A DNA stretch of 64,000 nucleotides from Veillonella dispar (GTDB lineage: Bacteria > Bacillota > Negativicutes > Veillonellales > Veillonellaceae): positions 1,989,001 to 2,053,000 of the forward strand of contig NZ_LR134375.1 of assembly GCF_900637515.1 (NCBI RefSeq). The letters run 5' to 3'. The first letter of the stretch is position 1, and each line of letters starts with the position of its first letter. The notes beneath the pieces were generated by a model that ran no database searches, was not told the DNA's origin, and worked only from the letters and a program-made list of their open reading frames with translations. The translations under genes were made by a program, and so were the position numbers. This document shows, one piece after another, positions 55,411-63,057 of the stretch.

Positions 55411-55492
55411 ATTATTAATAATTTTATATTTTAGTATATTAGTATGTATAAGTTTTTTGTATATATTTAGTATTTATAAGGTTTATCTCAAT

Positions 55493-55638
55493 TTGACGAT
55501 ATATATCTTTATCCCTATAATATAAGAAGATAGCCAGACGAGTCGAAACGTCAGGCGCATCTCGAAAATAATGAAATCTTGAGAAATGGCCTTTCAGTTA
55601 TCTAGTTACACTAGGCAACGGAGGGCTATTTGTCTTTT
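55493..55638 (+). ncRNA. Putative antitoxin antisense RNA, cassette A (with promoter)
   Basis: Promoter TTGACG (55493-55498), 17 nt, TATAAT (55516-55521); start expected near 55528. The RNA would fold a GACG/CGTC hairpin and end in an AAATGGCCT/GGGCTATTT terminator stem with TTGTCTTTTG after it. The last bases are complementary to the 3' end of the peptide gene on the other strand. The same layout is present in all four cassettes. Confidence 0.6.
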
Positions 55639-55727
55639 GTAAGACAAATAAGCGCTATTAATGCCCCAAAAGCAATAACAACCGTTATTACCTGTAATAA
55701 GAGCATGATTATTTCATAATCGCTCAT
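55626..55727 (-). CDS. 33-aa hydrophobic peptide, putative type I toxin, cassette A
   Basis: The frame begins MSDYEIIMLLLQVITVVIAF and ends ALICLTKDK; one membrane helix with a charged tail, the plan of TxpA/Hol-Tox-type toxins. Compared with cassettes C and D, homology upstream stops a few bases before the ATG. The GGGAGGG ribosome-binding site and dedicated promoter are gone, and the gene lies 20 nt after the membrane protein gene at 55748. It may be silent or expressed by read-through. Confidence 0.65.
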   Translation of the reverse strand: MSDYEIIMLLLQVITVVIAFGALIALICLTKDK

Positions 55728-55747
55728 AGACTAACGTTTGAAATAGA

Positions 55748-56149
55748 TTAATAGTTTACCAGTGGAATGCTTAACACAGTAGAGACGACAATTAAGATAT
55801 ACACCACAAAACATAGTTTTAACATAAGCGCTAAACTGACAAACAGGACTTTATAGATAGGTGCTTCTTGTTTCTTAGATCGTATCCATTCTTTAGTCTT
55901 ATAATATATTTTGGGCTTATTAAAAGCTGGCGGTAATCGCTTACACCATAAAACGAGCCACAGAATACAGCATATATTCCCAAAGAGAAAGAATAGAAAT
56001 AGACCAAAATGCTCCAATGAATATACTTTCAATACATAAATATTATAGAGTAGCTGAGCAAAGGTCTCTACAAAGTTAATCCATAAATAGACAAGATAAG
56101 CCTTAAGCAAAAGCACTAATATAGTTTTGATATATTTGAGTTTACTCAT
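55748..56149 (-). CDS. Integral membrane protein of unknown function
   Basis: 133 aa, start at MSKLKYIKTILVLLLKAYLV (56149), 7 nt after AGGAG. Three to four hydrophobic segments with a basic cytoplasmic loop (KPKIYYKTKEWIRSKKQ). Its layout resembles the membrane proteins at 27689 and 48291. It lies between secreted-family members 4 and 3 and directly upstream of the cassette A peptide. Confidence 0.68.
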   Translation of the reverse strand: MSKLKYIKTILVLLLKAYLVYLWINFVETFAQLLYNIYVLKVYSLEHFGLFLFFLFGNICCILWLVLWCKRLPPAFNKPKIYYKTKEWIRSKKQEAPIYKVLFVSLALMLKLCFVVYILIVVSTVLSIPLVNY

Positions 56150-56194
56150 TGGCTCGCTCCTATCTAATACCATAAAATTTAAAAACAAAATTTC

Positions 56195-57451
56195 TTATTG
56201 AGTTAATATTTTAATCCATTCCATATACCACGGATTAAAGATTGGATCCGCATCAAGCTTCTTTTTATGGCTATCACTTATACGCCATTGAGGTGCTTTT
56301 CGTAAACTTTCAACATTATCAAAATCTACATACTCAACCATATCGCGCAATTGTTTATGCTTATACGAAGATTTGCTTTCATCATAATCAATGCGATAAC
56401 TATAATAATATTCAGAATCCTTTGTAAAATGGCGTAAATAGGATTCCCCATTAGATTTATAGCGATCAACTAGAAATCCTGGAAGACCATTATTCCAAAC
56501 TGTTGCATACTGTGTAGGCGCCTCAAGGTCACCATATTTATTCAAAAATGCAAAAATTTGTTTTTTTGCCAAACTTTTATCAACAACATTAGGGTCTATT
56601 TGAAAGCGTAACACACGGATCTTAATTCCTGAGGCTTCATAAGTACGAACCTCATATTTATTATCTTCCAATGCTTCGCTCACAAGCTTAGCCTTTTTAG
56701 GAATACGATAGCTAAAATTGTCCCAATGCTTAACATGGCTATAATTATCTAACCCAGATAAGGGCTCAATAGATGGAATAATATAATTACTCATTACCAC
56801 TTCAGCAAATTTATCTTGGTATGGATCATTCACATCCCCGCCACCAAGATATGTAATACCATAGGTAGTGTTCGTGCTCTTAGGCGTAAACTCTGTATAC
56901 ATTACATGTGTCTTGGCTTTAAGGATTTTCCAAGATGCATTTTCTAAGCCCGGATAGGTATAGACACCTTCATTATGCATACGTTTACTAAATTCTTTAC
57001 CATGTGGTGGCCCCACCATCAAAATACTTGTAAAACCACGAACCACAAATAAAGGACCATCACTTGATTTAGATTCAACTGTATCTCCACGCAAGCTAAT
57101 ATTTGGTACAGATAAACGAATATTATTTTTTCCTTCATGAAGTAAGATAACAGTAGATTCTGAGAATTCCCCCAGCTTAACAGCTTGAGCCAATCCAGTT
57201 TTCTCCTTAAAAACCTTTTCTATCGCAATCTTGGGTTTCTCCACACTTTTCTGTACTTTAACGCTAAATTCCTCCGCCTCTTGTATTGCCTTTTCATTAA
57301 TATGAGAATAATTTTCGTAAGCATTGGCGGGAATGCTCGCATCTGCACCTGGAACTGGTGGTTGCCACTTTGGTACTTCGATCTGCACAGCGCTTACATG
57401 CATGGTAAAAGCAGTCGCTAATGCCATCATGATTATACTTTTACGTAACAT
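56195..57451 (-). CDS. Secreted PGADA-family protein, member 4
   Basis: 418 aa. Almost the same signal peptide as members 3 and 5, then IEVPKWQPPVPGADASIP. Landmarks: STVILLHEGKNNIRLSVP, NYIIPSIEPLSGLDNYS, KHWDNFSYRIPKKAK, YATVWNNGLPGFLVDRY, LRDMVEYVDFDNVESLRKAP. Length equals member 3 and the order of motifs is identical, so the two are a recent duplication. The GTGAAAGC octamer in the signal-peptide region of members 3 and 5 is mutated here (GTAAAAGC). The leader hairpin is absent. The start follows AGAGGAGAG. Confidence 0.82.
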   Translation of the reverse strand: MLRKSIIMMALATAFTMHVSAVQIEVPKWQPPVPGADASIPANAYENYSHINEKAIQEAEEFSVKVQKSVEKPKIAIEKVFKEKTGLAQAVKLGEFSESTVILLHEGKNNIRLSVPNISLRGDTVESKSSDGPLFVVRGFTSILMVGPPHGKEFSKRMHNEGVYTYPGLENASWKILKAKTHVMYTEFTPKSTNTTYGITYLGGGDVNDPYQDKFAEVVMSNYIIPSIEPLSGLDNYSHVKHWDNFSYRIPKKAKLVSEALEDNKYEVRTYEASGIKIRVLRFQIDPNVVDKSLAKKQIFAFLNKYGDLEAPTQYATVWNNGLPGFLVDRYKSNGESYLRHFTKDSEYYYSYRIDYDESKSSYKHKQLRDMVEYVDFDNVESLRKAPQWRISDSHKKKLDADPIFNPWYMEWIKILTQ

Positions 57452-57492
57452 AAAACCCTCTCTCCTCTAAGTTTTACAACACAAAATTACAC

Positions 57493-58740
57493 TTACTTCT
57501 TGTCTTTCTTAGTTTTATTTTTATTACTAATATTAACACTTTTCTTACGAAGTAATTTTACATTACCAAAGTCTGAGAACTCTACCGTATTTCTTAATTG
57601 TATATGAGAGTACGGCGCAGCTCCATCAGTATAGAGTAAATCAATAGCATAATAATATTTATCATCTCGAAGAACTCTATGAATTTTAGATTTCTTGCCC
57701 TTCTGATAATTATCAATCATATAACTTGGCACACCATTGTTCCAAACAGAAGCAGATTGAACTAATGCCTCATTAGATAATGGTTGACCTACTTTAGATG
57801 CATTAATAACCTTTTTAAAAGAAAAGTTACCATATAGATTATCCACTTTTACAGGCCATCTAAGCACAGAAAATCTTGCAGAAGGTCCTACATACTCTCT
57901 AACTTCAGTCGTAGTATTATCCAGATTTCTCTGAGCTTTCAACTTCATTCCCTTTGGAATCCGATATGTTAAATTTTCCCATATAATCGTTTCACTATAC
58001 GAATCCATATCATCCAGAGAATGAATGGACGGAATGATATAGTTACTCATTACCTGTTCCATTTTTTCTGTAACAGGATGATTCCGATAAGCAATTCCAA
58101 CGATATATGGTCGATTTGGCTGCTCTTTAAGACGCACTACAGCACCCATCATAGGATTATTTTGATTTAAGAATTTATCATTCATAAACCAGGTCCCCTC
58201 TGTTATCTCTGGATATAGGAATTGCCCTTTCTCATCGGCTTTTGCCTTAACAATATCAAGAATATCCGTTACATTAGACCCCAACATAAAGAGTGTATTT
58301 CGCTCAGTTAAAAGCTGTAAATCTTCTTTCTCATTAGAACGACTACGAGACAAATAGTCCCCTTCTAGTATGGCTGCTGGCATACTAGCACGAATATTAT
58401 TATCTTGATCATGTAACAAGATTACCGTTGATTCATTCGCAGCTAAATCTATTTGATTATAGCCCCGTTGAGCCTCTGCATCTAACTTATCCTTTGACAA
58501 CTTACCATTAGCAACCATTTTATCTAACTTATCTTGGTATTTGGCCTTAGCCTTAACAATATCACTAGATTTATAATTACTAAGCTTACCTGCCCGATAG
58601 TTCTCATACGCATTAGCCGGAATACTCGCATCAGCACCTGGCATAGGCGGTTGACCGGCTGGGACTTCGATTTGAACAGCGCTAACATTCATGGTGAAAG
58701 CAGCCGCTAATGCCATCATAATTATACTTTTACGTAACAT
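57493..58740 (-). CDS. Secreted PGADA-family protein, member 5
   Basis: 415 aa. The first 50 residues are nearly identical to member 3 (PAGQPPMPGADASIPANAYE), but the centre matches member 6 better: IIWENLTYRIPKGMKLKAQ, REYVGPSARFSVLR, ASVWNNGVPSYMIDNYQKGK, LRNTVEFSDFGNVKLLRKKS. It ends in a strongly basic tail (NKNKTKKDKK). This mosaic suggests recombination between paralogues. Leader hairpin copy 2 precedes it. Unknown function. Confidence 0.82.
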   Translation of the reverse strand: MLRKSIIMMALAAAFTMNVSAVQIEVPAGQPPMPGADASIPANAYENYRAGKLSNYKSSDIVKAKAKYQDKLDKMVANGKLSKDKLDAEAQRGYNQIDLAANESTVILLHDQDNNIRASMPAAILEGDYLSRSRSNEKEDLQLLTERNTLFMLGSNVTDILDIVKAKADEKGQFLYPEITEGTWFMNDKFLNQNNPMMGAVVRLKEQPNRPYIVGIAYRNHPVTEKMEQVMSNYIIPSIHSLDDMDSYSETIIWENLTYRIPKGMKLKAQRNLDNTTTEVREYVGPSARFSVLRWPVKVDNLYGNFSFKKVINASKVGQPLSNEALVQSASVWNNGVPSYMIDNYQKGKKSKIHRVLRDDKYYYAIDLLYTDGAAPYSHIQLRNTVEFSDFGNVKLLRKKSVNISNKNKTKKDKK

Positions 58741-58781
58741 AAAACCCTCTTATCTTTTTCTCTCACATTTACAATATAAAT

Positions 58782-58830
58782 AAGCACAACCTTATTAGCA
58801 TAAGTATACTATGCAAATAAGACTGTGCCT
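58782..58830 (-). promoter_or_regulatory. Conserved leader hairpin, copy 2
   Basis: Same hairpin as at 55362, one or two substitutions, 42 nt before the start of member 5. Confidence 0.55.
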
Positions 58831-58900
58831 ATTATTAATAATTTTATAATTTAGTATATAGGATTTACGTCTAATTGATATTTATAAGGTTTATCTCAAT

Positions 58901-59046
58901 TTGACGATATAAATCTTTATCCCTATAATATAAGTAGATAGCCAGACGAGTCGAAACGTCAGGCGCATCTCGAAAAAAGTAAAACATTAGGAAATGGCCT
59001 TTCAGTTATCTAGTCACACTAGGCAACGGAGGGCTATTTGCTTTTT
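58901..59046 (+). ncRNA. Putative antitoxin antisense RNA, cassette B (with promoter)
   Basis: TTGACG (58901-58906), 17 nt, TATAAT (58924-58929), then the conserved GACG/CGTC hairpin and AAATGGCCT/GGGCTATTT terminator ending in TTGCTTTTTG. Intact although the toxin gene in this cassette is truncated. Confidence 0.55.
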
Positions 59047-59076
59047 GTAAGGCAAATAAGGGCTACAAGTGCTCCA
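59034..59076 (-). pseudogene. Truncated 33-aa peptide gene, cassette B
   Basis: Only the C-terminal codons remain (SGALVALICLTKSK, stop at 59034). The N-terminal half is replaced by an unrelated hairpin, and no start codon is in frame nearby. A broken copy of the small hydrophobic peptide. Confidence 0.7.
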
Positions 59077-59081
59077 CTAAT

Positions 59082-59119
59082 AAAAGCCAAGCTATTTTTA
59101 TATGAATAGCTTGGCTTTT
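59082..59119. terminator. Terminator-like hairpin interrupting cassette B
   Basis: AAAAGCCAAGCTATT / AATAGCTTGGCTTTT perfect 15-bp stem; T-rich on both sides. It probably ends the gene at 59218 on the minus strand. Confidence 0.75.
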
Positions 59120-59217
59120 GCATTATGTAAATAAATTAAGAATATATCAGAAATCTAATATGAATGTTTAGGAGCTTTTAAGAACCAACGAAGTATCAGC
59201 CCAGTAATCATAAACTA

Positions 59218-59787
59218 TCACGGCTCATCATCATAGGCAATGCCATATGCTTTTTTATACATCAAATTAGGCAATTTATATTTTTCGTCACCAAATTCAG
59301 CAGGTAGAATCATAGCTTTTAGGTTTTCTGCATAGATTCGTTGTTGGCGAGTCTGTCCATTATTGTAATAGGTACCGCCATCATTAACGGTTCCAGTGAT
59401 ACCTGAGTTTACTTGTTTTGCACGCCAAATAGAGATATATGGCGTCTTGTCACCTTGTTTTAAACTTTTATCATGATCATTAATCAAATGGCGCAAAGAA
59501 CGATCCATTTGGTAATCGTATTGTACTGAAAGTCCTTGAATCATATTAGCAGCAGGCATAGAAACATAGATGACTGCTTCGATACGACGATGACCATTCG
59601 GTGCCGTTACAGACTTAACAGATGAAAGATCCAAATATTTCCCATCCCCTCGTCCAGAGTCAGCACTCGAATCGATGTGCTCAAATCGCTCTGCGTTTAA
59701 TAAGTCAGCCTGTGATACAGCTTGTCCTTGCATCGGTACTATGAGACAGCCTAATAACCATAGTGAAAGTAAATATATACGTTTCAT
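59218..59787 (-). CDS. Secreted protein of unknown function, paralogue of 59796-60368
   Basis: 189 aa, start at MKRIYLLSLWLLGCLIVPM (59787), close behind AGGTGG; a GTG 12 nt earlier overlapping the previous stop (GTGA) is an alternative. Signal peptide to about QGQA. The segment RRIEAVIYVSMPAANMIQGL followed by YDYQMDRSLRHLINDHDKS aligns with the upstream gene, so the two are tandem paralogues in one operon. No recognised domain. Confidence 0.78.
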   Translation of the reverse strand: MKRIYLLSLWLLGCLIVPMQGQAVSQADLLNAERFEHIDSSADSGRGDGKYLDLSSVKSVTAPNGHRRIEAVIYVSMPAANMIQGLSVQYDYQMDRSLRHLINDHDKSLKQGDKTPYISIWRAKQVNSGITGTVNDGGTYYNNGQTRQQRIYAENLKAMILPAEFGDEKYKLPNLMYKKAYGIAYDDEP

Positions 59788-59795
59788 CGTCCACC

Positions 59796-60368
59796 TCACT
59801 GTACCACAATATCATCAAAATGCTGTTGATACACGGACATAAACATAGCATCCGCTATATCATACATAATTGTGTTATTACGATTAAGTGGGAATTTACG
59901 CGTATCATTCACATAATGCATTGGCTTCGTCGCCCCATCAAAGGTATACTTCGCCACATCTACCTCTGTCATAGCCAAACCAGACTTACTTTCACTAGCC
60001 TCAATCAAAGCCATCATAGATGGACTCGGATTCATTATACGAGACGAATGAACAAGGGTCGCTAACGAATAGTTAGTATCATAATCCACGGTGAGCTGTC
60101 TCTCATCGATAGTAGATTGATAAGACGTATCCATCACAACATAGTAGGTCCCGCGCAAAGAATACTGTGGCGGTGCATAGCGAAGAGCCTCAATGGAATA
60201 CGTATTCAAATAGATATACAAGCCACCACTCTCCATGGAACCATTCATCGATCGTGTATGAACCAGCTTGAACTGTGGTGATGTTTTCAACTCTTGATAG
60301 GTAATTGCCTCTGTAGGCATGGTGAAAGCTAGCAACACAAGGGCTAGCAATAAAATACGTTGAATCAT
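59796..60368 (-). CDS. Secreted protein of unknown function
   Basis: 190 aa, signal peptide ends at PTEA (about residue 21), mature part SGGLYIYLNTYSIEALRYAP, LRGTYYVVMDTSYQSTIDER, LTVDYDTNYSLATLVHSSR. Resembles the downstream paralogue. The N-terminal ALVLLAFTMPTEA again carries the GTGAAAGC octamer on the minus strand complement (60322). Leader hairpin copy 3 lies 42 nt upstream. First gene of the pair. Confidence 0.78.
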   Translation of the reverse strand: MIQRILLLALVLLAFTMPTEAITYQELKTSPQFKLVHTRSMNGSMESGGLYIYLNTYSIEALRYAPPQYSLRGTYYVVMDTSYQSTIDERQLTVDYDTNYSLATLVHSSRIMNPSPSMMALIEASESKSGLAMTEVDVAKYTFDGATKPMHYVNDTRKFPLNRNNTIMYDIADAMFMSVYQQHFDDIVVQ

Positions 60369-60409
60369 AAAACCTCTCTCAAAAAATGAATCTTATCTCT
60401 CAATAAAAT

Positions 60410-60458
60410 AAGCACAACCTTATTAGCATAAGTATACTATGCAAATAAGACTGTGCCT
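60410..60458 (-). promoter_or_regulatory. Conserved leader hairpin, copy 3
   Basis: Same hairpin as at 55362 and 58782, upstream of a gene from a different secreted family. Confidence 0.55.
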
Positions 60459-60528
60459 ATTATTAATAATTTTATAATTTAGTATATACGATTTACGTCT
60501 AATTGATATTTATAAGGTTTATCACCAT

Positions 60529-60675
60529 TTGACGATATATATCTTTATCCCTATAATATAAGTAGATAGTCAGACGAGTCGAAACGTCAGGCGCATCTCG
60601 AAAATCAAAATACTTAGGAAATGGCCTTTCTGTTTACTTAGCTACCATGCGGTAACGGAGGGCTATTTGCTTTTT
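60529..60675 (+). ncRNA. Putative antitoxin antisense RNA, cassette C (with promoter)
   Basis: TTGACG (60529-60534), 17 nt, TATAAT (60552-60557). The body keeps the two hairpins. In the terminator stem the loop-proximal bases differ from cassettes A and B but still pair (GTTTAC with GTAAC), which is compensatory change and supports a functional RNA structure. Confidence 0.62.
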
Positions 60676-60764
60676 GTAAGGCAAATAAGGGCTACTAAGG
60701 CTCCAAAAGCAATGACAATAGCCAGTACTTGTAAGAGGAGCATGATTATTTCATAATCACTCAT
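60663..60764 (-). CDS. 33-aa hydrophobic peptide, putative type I toxin, cassette C
   Basis: The frame begins MSDYEIIMLLLQVLAIVIAF and ends LVALICLTKSK. A strong GGGAGGG ribosome-binding site lies 8 nt before the ATG. A dedicated promoter TTGTAT-17-TATAAT (60826-60854) is upstream. One transmembrane helix with charged ends. The 3' end overlaps the facing antisense RNA. Complete, probably functional copy. Confidence 0.75.
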   Translation of the reverse strand: MSDYEIIMLLLQVLAIVIAFGALVALICLTKSK

Positions 60765-60825
60765 AGACTTATCCCTCCCTTCAAAAACGAAGAGAGGCCC
60801 AACCTCGTCTAACTATCCTAAGTCT

Positions 60826-60854
60826 ATTATAAAACGAACTAATATACGATACAA
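60826..60854 (-). promoter_or_regulatory. Promoter of the cassette C peptide
   Basis: Minus strand TTGTAT (60849-60854), 17 nt, TATAAT (60826-60831); same flanks as the flavin reductase promoters. Confidence 0.72.
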
Positions 60855-60895
60855 TAAGGAACGAATAATAGAGATATACAGATAAATGCATAGAA

Positions 60896-60919
60896 AAAAG
60901 CCCGTCATAACGGGCTTTT
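60896..60919. terminator. Terminator-like hairpin
   Basis: AAAAGCCCGT / ACGGGCTTTT with a short loop and T-run on the plus strand; upstream of the cassette C promoter, before the symporter gene. Confidence 0.7.
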
Positions 60920-61082
60920 TTTAGTTCCTAATATATATACATTCTCCAACTCCCCAAGAAACTCCTCTTTGTAATTTCCCCAGTTTTTAAGGATAATAGA
61001 GTTATACTTGCATACGCACCACAAGTAGGTAAGGGTGATTTAGTATATGTCTCTAACTAGTTTGTAGTTTAGGAGGTGGCAT

Positions 61083-62501
61083 ATGGACGCTTTAACTATT
61101 ATATGGGTCATTGTTTGTGCCTATTTATTACTGAATTTATTGGTCGGCGTGTATTGTCATATTCGTGTAAAAGATAGTACTGATTATCTACTCGCAGGTC
61201 GTCGTATTGGGGTTCTTATGACGGCAGGCACGTTAGCTGCTACAGAGATCGGTGGCGGGAGTACCGTTGGTGTAGCCGCGAAAGCATATGGTTCTTGGGG
61301 TTTATCTGCAGGTTGGTACGTAGTCTCTGCAGGGATTGGGGTTATTCTCGTTGCTTTCATCGCACCACTGTTACGACGTGCCATGGCAACGACCGTACCG
61401 GAGATCATCGGTCGTCGCTTTGGTGGATCTAGCCATCTCATTACGTCGATTCTTTCTATGCTCGCAACAATTACCTTAGCAGGTGTACAAATTACTGCAA
61501 CAGCAACCATTATTAGCGTTCTTACTGGACTTTCAACAGAGCTCGCCATTCTCATCTGCGGCGCGGTTCTCGTAATTTACACCATGTCCGGCGGCATGTG
61601 GAGCGTAACGATGACGGACGTTATCCATTTCTTCGTTCTCGTTGGAGGCTTTACCCTCGCTGTGCCATTTGTATTGCACAATGTGGGCGGCTGGGAAACA
61701 GTAGTGTCTAAATTACCACCTGAACAGCTGGGCTTCACAAAGGTTGGTTGGAAAACCATCATAGGCCTTATTATCATGTACTTCATGACCTTCTCCACAG
61801 GGCAAGAATCAGTTCAACGGTACTTCGCAGCAAAGAATGAAAGAACCGCTGTTCTCGGTTCTATCATCTGCGGTATTATTATGGCTCTATTCGCCTTTGT
61901 CCCTGCCGTATTGGGCCTCGTAGCATTGGCTGAGTTCCCGAACATCGAAGCAAATAATGCAGTGGCAACGGTTGCACTTAACCTTATGCCTCCGATTATG
62001 GCGGGCTTCGTTATGGCCGCTGTCGTATCGGCGACACTTTCATCAGGCGCAGGCGACCTTTTAGGCGCTGCTACTGTATTTACCAAGGATATTGTGGAAC
62101 ATCATTTTGGTAAAAGCCTCACTGATGCACAGCTCACAAATTATAGCCGTCTATGCGTGCTCTTCCTCGGCATCATCGCCATCGTTATCTCCCTCGTAAG
62201 CAAAGCCATCATTCCAATGCTCGTATTTGCTTTCACCATGAGATCCGCTGGCCCATTCGCCGCATTCCTACTCGGCCTCACCTGGAAAAATGCAACAGCT
62301 GGCGCTGGCATTTGGTCCATCGTGCTCGGCTCTATCGCAGGCGTGTACTGGGAATTCGTGGGCAATCCTTATGGCATTATGTCCATCATCTTTGGTTCCA
62401 TCGTCAGCCTCATAGTCTTTGTAGCTGTCGTATGCATTGAAAGAGCCATGGGTAAACCACCGGCTCCACCGGCTATACCTGATGATGTAAAAGAAATGTA
62501 A
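61083..62501 (+). CDS. Sodium:solute symporter family (SSS) transporter
   Basis: 472 aa, about 13 helices. SSS landmarks: STDYLLAGRRIGVLMTAGTL, ATEIGGGSTVG, PEIIGRRFGGSSHLITS, GGMWSVTMTDVIHFF, and SSGAGDLLGAATVFTKDI (sodium-site region). Closest in style to putative pantothenate/proline-type symporters, but the substrate is not determinable. The start follows AGGAGGTGG. It interrupts the secreted-protein region and has its own terminator at 62577. Confidence 0.9.
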   Translation: MDALTIIWVIVCAYLLLNLLVGVYCHIRVKDSTDYLLAGRRIGVLMTAGTLAATEIGGGSTVGVAAKAYGSWGLSAGWYVVSAGIGVILVAFIAPLLRRAMATTVPEIIGRRFGGSSHLITSILSMLATITLAGVQITATATIISVLTGLSTELAILICGAVLVIYTMSGGMWSVTMTDVIHFFVLVGGFTLAVPFVLHNVGGWETVVSKLPPEQLGFTKVGWKTIIGLIIMYFMTFSTGQESVQRYFAAKNERTAVLGSIICGIIMALFAFVPAVLGLVALAEFPNIEANNAVATVALNLMPPIMAGFVMAAVVSATLSSGAGDLLGAATVFTKDIVEHHFGKSLTDAQLTNYSRLCVLFLGIIAIVISLVSKAIIPMLVFAFTMRSAGPFAAFLLGLTWKNATAGAGIWSIVLGSIAGVYWEFVGNPYGIMSIIFGSIVSLIVFVAVVCIERAMGKPPAPPAIPDDVKEM

Positions 62502-62576
62502 TCAATTTATTATAATCTGTAACTTAATAGTAGGTCTAAATCCTAAAAGTACTATCAAATTACAATTATAAAAACA

Positions 62577-62610
62577 AAACTCCTATCGGTTAAACCAATA
62601 GGAGTTTTTT
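62577..62610 (+). terminator. Symporter terminator
   Basis: AAAACTCCTAT-GG / CC-ATAGGAGTTTT followed by TT. Confidence 0.85.
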
Positions 62611-62664
62611 CTTATTTTACAACGACATCCCCAAATTATGTGCCATACACACATCCATCATAAT

Positions 62665-62812
62665 TTGACGATATATCATAACCTTACTATAATATAGATA
62701 GATAGTCAGACGAGTAGTGACGTCAGGCTCATCTCACAAACTTAATAATATGTAGAAATGGCCTTTTCGTTTTATCTAATTTCCGAAGAAACGAAGGGCT
62801 ATTTTGCTATTT
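62665..62812 (+). ncRNA. Putative antitoxin antisense RNA, cassette D (with promoter)
   Basis: TTGACG (62665-62670), 17 nt, TATAAT (62688-62693). The most divergent copy. The terminator stem is lengthened by CGTTT/AAACG pairs not present in A-C, again preserving pairing despite sequence change. Confidence 0.6.
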
Positions 62813-62900
62813 CTAGACAAATAAGCGCCACAAGTGCTCCAAAGGATATCATGACTGATAAAATCCCAAGGATAATCATAATGATTTTATAACCACTCAT
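62799..62900 (-). CDS. 33-aa hydrophobic peptide, putative type I toxin, cassette D
   Basis: The frame begins MSGYKIIMIILGILSVMISF and ends LVALICLEIAK. About half the residues differ from cassette C, yet length, MSxYxIIM start, FGALVALICL core and the charged C-terminus are kept, indicating selection on the peptide. Ribosome-binding site AGGGAGGG and promoter TTGTAT-17-TATAAT (62960-62988) are present. Confidence 0.75.
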   Translation of the reverse strand: MSGYKIIMIILGILSVMISFGALVALICLEIAK

Positions 62901-62959
62901 AAGCAACCCTCCCTTCAAAAACGAAGAGAGGCCCAACCTCGTCCAACTATCCTAAGTCT

Positions 62960-62988
62960 ATTATAGAACGAACTAATATACGATACAA
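62960..62988 (-). promoter_or_regulatory. Promoter of the cassette D peptide
   Basis: Minus strand TTGTAT (62983-62988), 17 nt, TATAAT (62960-62965). Confidence 0.72.
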
Positions 62989-63026
62989 TAAGGAACGAAT
63001 AATAGAAATATATAGATAAATACAGT

Positions 63027-63054
63027 AAAGACCGTACCTAAAAGTACGGTCTTT
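63027..63054 (-). terminator. Terminator of secreted-family member 6
   Basis: AAAGACCGTAC / GTACGGTCTTT, 6-nt loop, immediately after the stop codon of the gene. Confidence 0.8.
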
Positions 63055-63057
63055 TTC

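Noticed and set aside
55748-56149. Membrane protein as holin partner of the cassette A peptide
   Set aside because: Cassettes C and D have no such neighbour, so the adjacency at A looks accidental.
55361-60765. Insertion sequence explanation for the repeated 350-bp units
   Set aside because: No transposase frame, no terminal inverted repeats or target duplications seen; the units consist of leader hairpin, antisense RNA and small peptide gene.
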